This document shows, one piece after another, positions 6,063 through 13,292 of a stretch of DNA of 15,531 nucleotides. This DNA is from Holosporales bacterium (GTDB taxonomy: Bacteria; Pseudomonadota; Alphaproteobacteria; BNTO01), in contig JAISXM010000044.1 of the NCBI GenBank assembly GCA_031270515.1, positions 1 to 15,531 of the forward strand, given 5' to 3'. The number at the start of each line of letters is the position of its first letter. Position 1 is the first letter of the stretch. The notes beneath the pieces are model-generated. The model did no database searches. It worked only from the letters and a program-made list of their open reading frames with translations, and was not told where the DNA came from. A program made the position numbers and the translations under genes.

Positions 6063-7562
6063 TTACGCGACTTCCCTAACAGATAAGCTGGCAATTGACG
6101 TGGCTATGCGGTCAGGAGGGAACAACGCACTTATTTCTCCAGGAATCGATATATTCAACCTATTATTGCATCCCAAAAAAACATTCTTCCCTAAGAAAAG
6201 AAGCTGACTACCATCGCCAATCGAGACCTCTCTAAGTTGATCACAATGCGCAAATACTGAGTTTGAAATGAGCCTTACAGAACCAGGTATATCTATTAGC
6301 GTTAGACTTTTACATCCTTTAAATGCCTCATTGCCAATGCTCACAAGGCGGCTATCTTCTTCGAACTTTACTGACAGAAGTTCAGTGCAACCTTCAAACG
6401 CACTATTCCCTATCCATTGGACTTCGCTTTGTATATCTACTTCTCTTAGATTATTGCAGTTTGCAAACGCCATTACTCCAATATCGGACACAGGAGTTGT
6501 TAATTCCTGCGGCGTTGAAGCAGATTCCGCAATAGGTCTATTGTTATGCATTTTTACGGAGATTAAGCGTTTACAACCAAAGAATGCCATAGTATTAATT
6601 TTTTTAAGATTTGCAGGTATTGTTACTCTATCTAGACCGGTACTACAGAATGCTCCGTTCCCAATATGTGTGAGCTGGCTTGGTAGAGTTGTGCAAAGAC
6701 TATTACAACCCAAAAATGCAGCCATTTCAATGTCTTGAACGTGGTCTGGTATAATCATGTTAAAGTTTTTACAACCACCAAAAGCATTGTACTCAATGCG
6801 CGTAACACTACCAGGGATAGCTACATTGGCAAGATATCTACAGGATGAAAAAGCACTTTTACCAATACTGGGGGTTCCATCAGGAATTTCCGCATATTGC
6901 AAATAAGCACAATACGAAAAAGCAGATTCCCCCATAGTGGGAGGAGCTGATGGTGCATGTGCATTTTCACTTGGGGGGAATAGTCGGAATTCTCGAATCG
7001 CATGATTATCAGAAAACGCTCCTGGGCCAATGCTCGCATTTGCCGGAGCCCTGAAAATGCATCTATTCACAAGATGAGGCGGCGTTTTAGGTCTATCTGG
7101 CACGTTAGGTCTATATATCGGTCCCGAGATAGGTGGTATTGAAATAGTACCCAAGCCTTCTGCTGGCAGTTCGCTTATTTTCGACATAATATAATCGATC
7201 TTGGCCTCGTCGATTATTGGAGCGTAAATATCAATTCTATACATCTGACACGTCGGTGTGATATTGCTGGGCGTATCCGGATGCGGTTGCTGGTCAGTTT
7301 CACGCTCGACGGCTTGATGCCTAAAAACTTCAAAAGATCCGCCGCCTTCAAAAAAGTTTTCCTTTATAACAGGAGCGTCACTAGGAGAAAGCATTGCGCT
7401 AATAAGAACCAATGGCCCGTCTTGCGCAGAATCAGGTTCGACAGATACAGATGCAAGGTCAGGCCCAGCAGACGCGTCACTTGATGCGACAATCTGCTGA
7501 TGAGATACACACGCGAAACACAGCACAGATACAAAAATTTTATTTGATAATATTTTATTCAT
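6063..7562 (-). CDS. Exported BspA-like leucine-rich-repeat protein
   Basis: A 499-residue protein with a signal peptide (MNKILSNKIFVSVLCFACVS, cleavage probably after VA near 26), a variable Pro/Ser-rich region to about 165, and then about twelve leucine-rich repeats of the Treponema/BspA type (LRR_5). Each repeat contains an AFxxC or VFxxC core, as in IGNGAFCST, IGNSAFEGC and IGNEAFKGC, alternating with IP-x-x-V-x-x-I strands. Such proteins form curved binding surfaces and are often surface or secreted adhesins or effectors; the partner here is unknown. The ATG is preceded by AAAGG at about 10 bases. The gene stands alone on the minus strand, flanked by the two 228-bp direct repeats, and sits where infC would be expected upstream of rpmI. 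This suggests an insertion or replacement. Confidence 0.93.
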   Translation of the reverse strand: MNKILSNKIFVSVLCFACVSHQQIVASSDASAGPDLASVSVEPDSAQDGPLVLISAMLSPSDAPVIKENFFEGGGSFEVFRHQAVERETDQQPHPDTPSNITPTCQMYRIDIYAPIIDEAKIDYIMSKISELPAEGLGTISIPPISGPIYRPNVPDRPKTPPHLVNRCIFRAPANASIGPGAFSDNHAIREFRLFPPSENAHAPSAPPTMGESAFSYCAYLQYAEIPDGTPSIGKSAFSSCRYLANVAIPGSVTRIEYNAFGGCKNFNMIIPDHVQDIEMAAFLGCNSLCTTLPSQLTHIGNGAFCSTGLDRVTIPANLKKINTMAFFGCKRLISVKMHNNRPIAESASTPQELTTPVSDIGVMAFANCNNLREVDIQSEVQWIGNSAFEGCTELLSVKFEEDSRLVSIGNEAFKGCKSLTLIDIPGSVRLISNSVFAHCDQLREVSIGDGSQLLFLGKNVFLGCNNRLNISIPGEISALFPPDRIATSIASLSVREVA

Positions 7563-7690
7563 AAATCTAGACCTTTAAAATTATAAATACACTCGCGTAG
7601 TCTATTAAGCACAAGCGCGGATAGATCGTACATTAAGTATATAATTGTTACGTTAATAAACAGTTAAAGTCATTGAGCTAATAGAATATG

Positions 7691-7784
7691 TATACCCGCC
7701 CATAAAAACAATTTGAATTTTTATCCTCACCTAAGCCTTATATTACAACGAACTTCAAATTGTTTGTTATGGAAACCCAGTATA
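7691..7784 (+). repeat. Palindromic element, copy 3
   Basis: Same organisation as copy 1: TATACCCGCCCATAAAAACA at the left, centre with CTCACCTAAGCC and ATTACAACGA, right arm CTTCAAATTGTTTGTTATGG. The right edge has mutated to CCCAGTATA. It forms the first part of copy B of the 228-bp repeat. Confidence 0.9.
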
Positions 7785-7918
7785 ATGGTATAAAAATTAA
7801 GCGTGTATGTCAAAATCTTGATATAAAAATCCTGCGTCAATGGAGCGTGCAAATAGAAATATGGAAAAGTGTAATCATCAGCGGATGTAAACTTGTTTGT
7901 TATGAGGCCCGGTATATA
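7691..7918 (+). repeat. 228-bp direct repeat, copy B
   Basis: Second copy of the repeat described at 5747-5974, same orientation, same length, about 221 of 228 positions identical by eye. Four of the differences lie in and just after the first palindrome's right arm (GAACTT for GAGCTT; GGAAACCCAG for GGGGACCCGG), so one arm is decaying while the unique middle is almost unchanged. Recombination between the copies would remove or invert nothing but one repeat plus the leucine-rich-repeat gene, about 1.94 kb. Confidence 0.93.
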
Positions 7919-8014
7919 TTCCCAATAACGAAAACATTGTGAATTACTTGAATTGCCGTGTAGGGGGAAACCGAGCTTCTTCACCTACAAGGTTTTTTTT
8001 GTGATTGGGGATAC
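7915..8014. repeat. Degenerate palindrome related to the rplT-pheS element
   Basis: TATATTCCCAATAACGAAAA near 7915-7934 pairs imperfectly with TTTTTTGTGATTGGGGATA near 7995-8013. The right arm closely matches the arm CTTTTTGTGATTGGGTATA of the element between rplT and pheS. This is the only other place in the window with that arm, and it suggests a second, rarer palindrome family. Confidence 0.5.
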
Positions 8015-8199
8015 ATTTTAACGACTTGTTTCCATTTTGTTCGTATTGTTGTACATTTTTAGTAAGTATATTGGGTTGACATTGAGCCCATCGTCGCAAC
8101 GAATGTGATTAGCTTTGTGGTTGGTGCCGCAGATGACGCTATATCACGTTACATTTTAGTCGTTGTGACTTAGTGGTTTGATAAATTGACGGAGAGTGC

Positions 8200-9066
8200 A
8201 TGGATAATGAAAAGCAGCGTACAAAAATACGTTCGACAATAAGTATAATTGCTACCATTGCTATAATATTGGGATTTCACACGTTTTTGTATCAGCCATA
8301 CACGATCCCCTCGGGCTCAATGACCCCCACGTTGTTGGTTGGGGATTTTCTCTTTGTAAATAAATACGCGTACAGTTACTCCAGGTATTCGACATTTTTG
8401 CAACCGAAGTTTATTTCCGGGCACGTCACTATGGGTTCCCCAAAAAGAGGGGACATCGCGGTTTTCTTTCACGACTTCTCGCGAGAGGATGAAGCGCAAC
8501 ACTACGACCACGGGATGTTTGGAGGCTTTTTCTCCAGGCAGTGGCGCAACATCCGAGGCGCGATAGGTTGCCCCATGGAGGGGGTCCACTACGTTAAGCG
8601 CGTCATAGGGCTCCCTGGCGACAAGATCCAGATGAAGGCGGGGCGGCTCTACATCAACGGAAAACAGATCCCGCTTGAGTTTGTGGATACGTATCCGCTG
8701 AACGAATCGCATATGCCGCCCATTGCGAGGCGGTATGTTGAAACGCTGCCAAATGGCGTAAAGCACTACGTTCTGAAGGCGTATCCGTTTGGCGAGGCAC
8801 ATTTGGATAATACGCCAGAGTTTACAGTCCCGCCTGGGCACTACTTCATGATGGGGGATCACAGGGATAATTCGCTGGATAGCCGCGAAATCAAGGGGGT
8901 CGGTTTTGTGCCCGAGCATAAATTTGTGGGGGCACCGGCGTTTTTGTTCTTTTCTACGGAGGCGAGTTGGCTCCAAGTGCATAAGTGGCTGTTTTCCGTG
9001 CGCTGGAAGCGGCTGTTTAAGGCGTATACGGATAAGCTGCGGAGTCCGTTAACGCCCAACGTTTAA
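8200..9066 (+). CDS. lepB: Signal peptidase I
   Basis: Membrane-bound serine protease that removes signal peptides from exported proteins after Sec or Tat translocation; 288 residues. One N-terminal membrane segment (about 13-31) is followed by the catalytic Ser40 in IPSGSMTPT, the general base Lys133 in HYVKRVIGLPGD, and the conserved GDHRDNSLDSR at 219-229. All catalytic boxes are intact. The protein is somewhat longer than many alphaproteobacterial LepB proteins, with extra sequence around residues 90-125. ATG at 8200 has GGAGAG just before it. It is usually near lep operon, rnc or era genes; here it is alone. It is the natural processing enzyme for the six exported proteins encoded nearby. 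Confidence 0.97.
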   Translation: MDNEKQRTKIRSTISIIATIAIILGFHTFLYQPYTIPSGSMTPTLLVGDFLFVNKYAYSYSRYSTFLQPKFISGHVTMGSPKRGDIAVFFHDFSREDEAQHYDHGMFGGFFSRQWRNIRGAIGCPMEGVHYVKRVIGLPGDKIQMKAGRLYINGKQIPLEFVDTYPLNESHMPPIARRYVETLPNGVKHYVLKAYPFGEAHLDNTPEFTVPPGHYFMMGDHRDNSLDSREIKGVGFVPEHKFVGAPAFLFFSTEASWLQVHKWLFSVRWKRLFKAYTDKLRSPLTPNV

Positions 9067-9070
9067 GCTT

Positions 9071-9214
9071 ACCTCGGGGCCCCATAACAAACAATTCGAA
9101 ACTCGTTATAACGCAATGATTTGCTCGTAACAAAAATTAAAATTGTTTTTACCCTCATCCAGGTCTTGCATGACAACGAGTTTCAACTTGTTTGTTATGG
9201 GGACACGGTGTATA
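9071..9214 (+). repeat. Palindromic element, copy 4 (long form), after lepB
   Basis: The outer arms are the longest in the window: 28 bases at 9080-9107 (CCCCATAACAAACAATTCGA then AACTCGTT) pair with 9175-9202 with only two mismatches. Inside lies a second, weaker arm (AAAATTGTTTTTACCC) and the usual centre (CCTCATCCAGGTCTTGCATG then ACAACGA). The right edge is CGGTGTATA. It begins a few bases after the lepB stop codon and would form a strong hairpin at the 3' end of that transcript, so it may serve as a transcript end or stabiliser. The remaining bases to hemW (9215-9370) hold no gene; a weak TTATTA-17-TATCTT pair may drive hemW. Confidence 0.85.
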
Positions 9215-9370
9215 CACGTGGAGCAACAACTTTAACATATGATCTCTACGTTGGATGGAAAGTAGATAGGTGACCGCTGACCCCATGATTTATTAAAATT
9301 ATAAACATGTGTTATCTTAAACGACAGAACGCGGTACAACCCACGTCACAACGACCATCCAGAGGAGTCC

Positions 9371-10531
9371 ATGTCCTATACATATCCAGACAATCCAATA
9401 TCCATATACATTCATTGGCCATTTTGCACATCGAAGTGTCCATATTGTGCGTTCAACAGCTACCCTGTCACTGAAGTCTTAGACTTTGAGCGATGGAAGC
9501 TTGCATACATCGCGTGCATTCGCCATGTGGCTGAGCGCTCCGCCGCGGGCCGCACAGTAACGTCCATATATTTTGGTGGCGGAACCCCTTCGTTGTTGTC
9601 GTATCAATTCTTAGAAAGCCTATTAAGCGAAATAGATAAATGTTGGGCCGTAAGCAAAGATTGTGAAATTTCAATAGAAATGAACCCCGGGTACGTGACC
9701 GAGGCCAACGTCAGGGATTTTAAGGCAATCGGGATCAACCGCGTTTCAATTGGCGTTCAGTCGCTTACCAGCGAAGGGCTTCGCGTGTTGGGACGCAAGC
9801 ACACGGTGGAGAATGCGCTGCTTACAATTAAAGCGTGTGCGGCGCTTTTTTCGAACTACTCCATTGATTTGATATATGCTTGGCCCAATCACACACTTGA
9901 AAGCTGGAAAAAGGAGCTGGTTGATGTATTTGCGTTAAATTTATCGCATATATCGTTTTATCAGCTCGTTATTGAGGACGACTCTACGTTTGGACATATG
10001 TACTCGCGGGGCGAATTACTTCTTCCGGATGACGACACTTGCGCGAATATGTTCGAGTACTTGCAAGAGGCAACGGACAAAGCGGGAATACCTGCGTACG
10101 AAATCTCGAACCATGCGGTGCCAGGGTTTGAGTGCCGTCATAACATCTCCTATTGGAAATATTTAGATTACGTTGGCATTGGGCCAGGCGCGCACAGCAG
10201 GATTACGCTTGGGCAACAGAAGTACGCGACGGTGCACGAGTCGAATCCGAAGAAGTGGCTGAACTCCATTATGGACAACCAGCACATATTGGAAGATATG
10301 GTTCCTCTGTCCCAAGATGAGCAAGCGAAGGAGGCGATATTGGTGGGGCTGCGTATGGTGGAGGGGATTGATATAAGAAAGCTGCCGTTGCCATTGAATC
10401 AAATAATAAACTTAGAGGCGTATGAGCGCTTGATTAAAGAAAATTATTTGGTCGTGGACGGGGATATATTGACGGCGACATATAAAGGGAGGAAGCGCTT
10501 GAATGCGTTGATTGCGTATTTAATTAGGTAA
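9371..10531 (+). CDS. hemW: HemW, radical SAM heme chaperone
   Basis: HemW-type radical SAM protein of 386 residues; family members bind heme and are thought to insert it into respiratory enzymes. They were long annotated as oxygen-independent coproporphyrinogen oxidases. The 4Fe-4S motif is C19-x3-C23-x2-C26 in IHWPFCTSKCPYCAFNS, followed by the SAM-binding YFGGGTPSL at about 67-75 and HNISYWKYLDYVGIGPGAHS in the C-terminal half. The FNS after the third Cys and the lack of the HemN-type extra Cys separate it from true HemN. ATG at 9371 has AGAGGAG about 4 bases upstream. It stands alone between two palindromic elements, not next to rdgB as is common in alphaproteobacteria. Confidence 0.93.
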   Translation: MSYTYPDNPISIYIHWPFCTSKCPYCAFNSYPVTEVLDFERWKLAYIACIRHVAERSAAGRTVTSIYFGGGTPSLLSYQFLESLLSEIDKCWAVSKDCEISIEMNPGYVTEANVRDFKAIGINRVSIGVQSLTSEGLRVLGRKHTVENALLTIKACAALFSNYSIDLIYAWPNHTLESWKKELVDVFALNLSHISFYQLVIEDDSTFGHMYSRGELLLPDDDTCANMFEYLQEATDKAGIPAYEISNHAVPGFECRHNISYWKYLDYVGIGPGAHSRITLGQQKYATVHESNPKKWLNSIMDNQHILEDMVPLSQDEQAKEAILVGLRMVEGIDIRKLPLPLNQIINLEAYERLIKENYLVVDGDILTATYKGRKRLNALIAYLIR

Positions 10532-10542
10532 GGGGAGCAAGT

Positions 10543-10639
10543 GTATACTTACCCATAAAAACAATTTGAATCTTTATGCTCGCCGAGGCGTTGTACTACA
10601 ACGAATTTCAAATTGTTTGTTATGGGGACCAAATATATA
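10543..10639 (+). repeat. Palindromic element, copy 5, between convergent genes
   Basis: TATACTTACCCATAAAAACA at the left, ACAATTTGAA, a diverged centre (TCTTTATGCTCGCCGAGGCG then TTGTACTACAACGA), right arm ATTTCAAATTGTTTGTTATG ending in GGGGACCAAATATATA. It lies in the gap between the hemW stop (10531) and the stop of the convergent exported-protein gene (10656), a position suited to ending transcripts from both sides. Confidence 0.9.
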
Positions 10640-10655
10640 CCCAGTCATAAAAGAT

Positions 10656-11819
10656 CTATGCAGGTCGAATGTCTGCATACAGCTGACACGTTTTCTTCCA
10701 AGCGTGCATCCATGCCTGATACACAATTCGCTTCGTCAGACTTGCATCGGTCAAATCTGGCATTCGCAGATACATTTTCATTAAAGATGGCGGGCTCGTT
10801 GTTGACACGCACGGCAATACATCATCTATGCTTTGTATTATGTATTGCGTTTTGTGTTGTGAAAATCCGAGCAGAAGTGAGGACACTTTTTTCATAAACT
10901 TATCATCCCATTTGTGCCACCATTCATCTGGCCATGTTTGTGGCGCATCTGGCCATGGCCTTTTTTGTAGCGATAATTGCGGACACTCCTCAAATAGGAA
11001 CGCGCGCCACACATACTTATCGACCGAACGCGGTTCTAAATCCGTGAAGCAATGAAAGTGGGAGACGCGATGCATGAATACTTGCAAGCGGTGTGGGTCG
11101 TTTTTGCTAATGGAAGTAATCCGCTCAAGTAACTGCGTCACACAAGTTTGACATTTTTCCTCTATCTCGCTGTCGCTAGTTCTTGGACTCACAGTAGCAG
11201 CGTAGGTTCTGTGTATCCAGTTTGGAAGCCAATTATAGTTCGCTTCGTATGCTCTCCTGGCGAGTGCCGTTGCGGTAACATCTGGCAATGGTTGATCCCG
11301 TTTTATACAATGCAAGACTGTGATTGCGTCACCAGAAAAAAAATCTTCGAACTGTTCGTAAAAATATGATTCAACCAGATCTGTCAATATCCTCACCTTA
11401 ACATATCGAGAGTCATCCCCGCTTTTGACGATGGATTCTATCATATATCTCTCTATTCCTAACCAACTCTGACTGTTTGCTGTTATGTACGTTGCTATAT
11501 AACGAACCAGATCATTCCTTTGATTTTCAGGTAATGTCATGGCCAAGAATCGATCTAGTTCTGATTTAACAAATGGACCTAGTCTACTAATCGCCGCATC
11601 TCCGTATATTGTAGGACGTCTCGAAGGGGGAGATTCCCAATATATAGTCAATTCGTTGGGTGTTAATTCTTCCCGCACAGCGTTTAGTTTAGCGTTGCTT
11701 TCAATATAAAGCAATCTTTCTTCGAGTTCATGCATTTCTAGACGAGATGCGTTTAAGTTTGTATGCAAGCTCACAATAAACCCAACAATGAACCACTTTA
11801 TGTTTTTACTGAACATCAT
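10656..11819 (-). CDS. Exported protein of unknown family
   Basis: A 387-residue protein I do not recognise. It opens with a signal peptide or N-terminal anchor (MMFSKNIKWFIVGFIVSLHT, possible cleavage after NLNAS near 25) and then a helical segment rich in Glu and Leu. The rest is soluble, Trp-rich and rich in aromatic residues, for example a DAPQTWPDEWWHKWDDKF stretch near 295-312, and has scattered cysteines (CQTC near 218). No catalytic motif is evident. Two ATGs lie in tandem at 11819 and 11816; neither has a Shine-Dalgarno sequence. The promoter at 11853-11882 is good. It is convergent with hemW across a palindromic element. A WR-x-F/L-F-...-PQ pattern is also found in the 1782-3656 product, but it is too short to claim homology. 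Confidence 0.8.
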   Translation of the reverse strand: MMFSKNIKWFIVGFIVSLHTNLNASRLEMHELEERLLYIESNAKLNAVREELTPNELTIYWESPPSRRPTIYGDAAISRLGPFVKSELDRFLAMTLPENQRNDLVRYIATYITANSQSWLGIERYMIESIVKSGDDSRYVKVRILTDLVESYFYEQFEDFFSGDAITVLHCIKRDQPLPDVTATALARRAYEANYNWLPNWIHRTYAATVSPRTSDSEIEEKCQTCVTQLLERITSISKNDPHRLQVFMHRVSHFHCFTDLEPRSVDKYVWRAFLFEECPQLSLQKRPWPDAPQTWPDEWWHKWDDKFMKKVSSLLLGFSQHKTQYIIQSIDDVLPCVSTTSPPSLMKMYLRMPDLTDASLTKRIVYQAWMHAWKKTCQLYADIRPA

Positions 11820-11852
11820 ATATACATATTATCAATAGTATTAAGTCTCCCC

Positions 11853-11882
11853 ATAATAATAGGCGCAAGTGCTAAATGTCAA
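11853..11882 (-). promoter_or_regulatory. Sigma70-type promoter for the 10656-11819 gene
   Basis: Read on the minus strand: a perfect TTGACA at 11882-11877, an 18-base spacer, then TATTAT at 11858-11853. The leader to the ATG is about 27 bases and AT-rich, with a GGGGAGA close to the predicted start of the RNA and none near the start codon. Its architecture resembles the promoter of the other minus-strand exported protein at 3691-3720. Confidence 0.65.
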
Positions 11883-12084
11883 TCTCTTTTTGATTGTAAG
11901 CTGTTTGTAATAAAATTTTGACGTGTGTTTTTTTTCGTTGGATCGAGACTCTGCTACTTGCATACGCTGCGCGCCTTTTGATGCTACGGAAAAACACTAA
12001 TATAAAAAAGTCATGCAGGCAGGTTCTATTGGCGCTCTGAAATGACGATTTGACTGTATCTTTATTCTTTTTTTATATATACAG

Positions 12085-12177
12085 TATACCTGCTCATAAA
12101 AACAATTTGAACCTTTATCATCACCTAAGCCTTGTATTACAACGAACTTCAAATTGTTTGTTATGGGGACCGGTATA
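12085..12177 (+). repeat. Palindromic element, copy 6
   Basis: TATACCTGCTCATAAAAACA at the left, ACAATTTGAA, centre with CATCACCTAAGCCTTGTATT then ACAACGA, right arm ACTTCAAATTGTTTGTTATG ending in GGGGACCGGTATA. It is nearly identical to copies 1 and 3, which suggests recent spread. Its edges keep both TATACC and GGTATA. Confidence 0.92.
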
Positions 12178-12199
12178 TTAACTATTTTTTAACTATTTT
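12178..12199 (+). repeat. Tandem 11-bp repeat
   Basis: Two perfect adjacent copies of TTAACTATTTT directly follow palindromic copy 6. Short and AT-rich; the function is unknown. Confidence 0.6.
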
Positions 12200-12247
12200 G
12201 CGATATCATTACTTATGGGGCTGTTTATTCAGTTGCCGTAAGTAGAT

Positions 12248-12320
12248 CGGAACCCCAGAACAAACGATTTGAATTTTTGTTGAGAACGTGTCAACTCGTT
12301 TGTTATGGGAATCCGGTATA
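12248..12320 (+). repeat. Palindromic element, copy 7 (short form)
   Basis: Left arm CCCCAGAACAAACGATTTGA, a shortened centre (TTTTTGTTGAGAACGTG), right arm TCAACTCGTTTGTTATGGGA and an edge TCCGGTATA. It lacks the CCTCACCTAAGCC centre of the full-length copies, so it is an internally deleted member. Confidence 0.75.
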
Positions 12321-12410
12321 TATCTGGGCCCCGGAACAAGCAATTCCAAGTTTGCTGTGGTTCAAGGTTTCTATCGTGATGAAAGTTCAAATTGTTTTTA
12401 TGGGCAGGTA
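12321..12410 (-). repeat. Palindromic element, copy 8, inverted orientation
   Basis: This member is reversed relative to the others. Its right end, TTCAAATTGTTTTTATGGGC followed by AGGTA, is the exact complement of the left end of copies 1 and 9. Its centre (complement contains CACGATAGAAACCTTGAACC) matches the centre of copy 9 near 14510, so the two form a subfamily. It ends four bases before the ATG at 12414 and supplies the only AGG that could act as that gene's ribosome binding site. Confidence 0.8.
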
Positions 12411-12413
12411 TTA

Positions 12414-13223
12414 ATGGTTATGAAAAATAAAATAGGATATATTGGCGCACTATTGTCATTGTCGGCGTTTTCTGCTGATCAAAATTTAGTAGATTTAGTG
12501 GAAGATGTGTCTGTTTCGTCTATGCACGCCACGTCGCCTTTGGATGCAGCGGCGCAAGGTGACGTTGATATTTTCGCAGAAATAAGTAAATTGCAAGAGC
12601 AATTAGAAAGTGCGAAGTCCGCGCATGCAAGTTCGGAGAAGAAATTCTTGGGACAAGTAAATCGAAATAACGAACTGAGCGTACGAATTGCAAAATTGCA
12701 ACGGAGGCGCGATGAATTGTACCGCGAAAACAACGAGCAATCCGCGGAATTAGTGAGCACGCGTAGGACGAGCGATGCAACAATTGAAGAGCTCCGGCAA
12801 AGGAATAACGAGATTTATCGAGAGTTAGCGCTGGCGCAAAGCTCAATCCAAACGCTGCAGCAGGAAATTGCGGACAAGGATCAGATAATTCGAGAACAGC
12901 AGGTGGAGCATGATGTTTTGTTTACGCAAATTGCGCAAATAAATGAACAGAAAAAAAGCCTTAATCTCAGGTTAAGCTTAACCGAAGCGCTGTGGAATAG
13001 CGGACAAACAAAGTTGTTAAACGCAGAGCAGAAATTTTGCACACTCGTTTCGTTGATAAGCACAGCACTCAGGGAGGGACGTACCGCAAAGACGACATAT
13101 GAGGCAATTGGGCAAGGGCAGGGCGAGTCGCTTGCTTATAAAGAGTTGTTGAGCACTTACGATCGTGTGTTTGCGGACTTGCAACGCGGATTGAGTGAAG
13201 AGCAGCGGAAAATGGTAGATTGA
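12414..13223 (+). CDS. Exported coiled-coil protein
   Basis: About 269 residues, unknown family. A short signal peptide (MVMKNKIGYIGALLSLSAFS, cleavage probably after SA near 21) is followed by a Glu/Gln/Lys-rich helical region from about residue 55 to 200 with heptad-like spacing, as in LQEQLESAKS, RIAKLQRRRDELYRENNEQS and EIADKDQIIREQQ. It is strongly predicted by eye to form a long coiled coil. The last 70 residues are a less charged helical tail. The frame stays open upstream to 12288, but that part is the translation of an inverted palindromic element; the signal peptide places the start at 12414 (or 12420). The weak AGG at 12406-12408 belongs to the repeat. The next exported-protein gene follows on the same strand after about 70 bases. 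Confidence 0.82.
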   Translation: MVMKNKIGYIGALLSLSAFSADQNLVDLVEDVSVSSMHATSPLDAAAQGDVDIFAEISKLQEQLESAKSAHASSEKKFLGQVNRNNELSVRIAKLQRRRDELYRENNEQSAELVSTRRTSDATIEELRQRNNEIYRELALAQSSIQTLQQEIADKDQIIREQQVEHDVLFTQIAQINEQKKSLNLRLSLTEALWNSGQTKLLNAEQKFCTLVSLISTALREGRTAKTTYEAIGQGQGESLAYKELLSTYDRVFADLQRGLSEEQRKMVD

Positions 13224-13292
13224 TGTTTTAGTGAGTTTGGGGACATATACAAAGGCGATAGGTTATTTATGGGTATATGTATACGATGATTT

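Larger units (their letters stand above)
7563..8199. other. 637-bp intergenic region with repeats, upstream of lepB
   Basis: This divergent gap separates the leucine-rich-repeat gene from lepB. It contains the second 228-bp repeat (7691-7918), a degenerate palindrome (7915-8014), and about 185 bases of lepB upstream DNA. A TTGACA at 8076-8081 has no good -10 at normal spacing, and a TATATC at 8140-8145 has no good -35, so no lepB promoter is called. A weak TTAATA-17-TATAAT pair lies just before the leucine-rich-repeat gene on the minus strand. Confidence 0.5.
11883..12413. other. 530-bp divergent intergenic region, mostly repeats
   Basis: The left part (11883-12084) is AT-rich with long T runs and no recognisable gene, RNA or repeat; a TTGACG at 11918-11923 has no good partner. 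The right part is three palindromic elements in a row (12085-12177, 12248-12320, 12321-12410) with an 11-bp tandem repeat between the first two. No promoter for the following coiled-coil gene could be assigned. Confidence 0.5.

Noticed and set aside
5783..6094. Minus-strand open frame shared with 7727-7984, looking like a conserved small protein in two copies
   Set aside because: It is the translation of the 228-bp direct repeat. Of the base differences that fall in the frame, nearly all change the residue (S/Y, P/L, P/F, A/V), so there is no sign of coding constraint, and it spans palindromes.
8076..8145. TTGACA at 8076 and TATATC at 8140 as a lepB promoter
   Set aside because: They are not at compatible spacing, and neither has a good partner.
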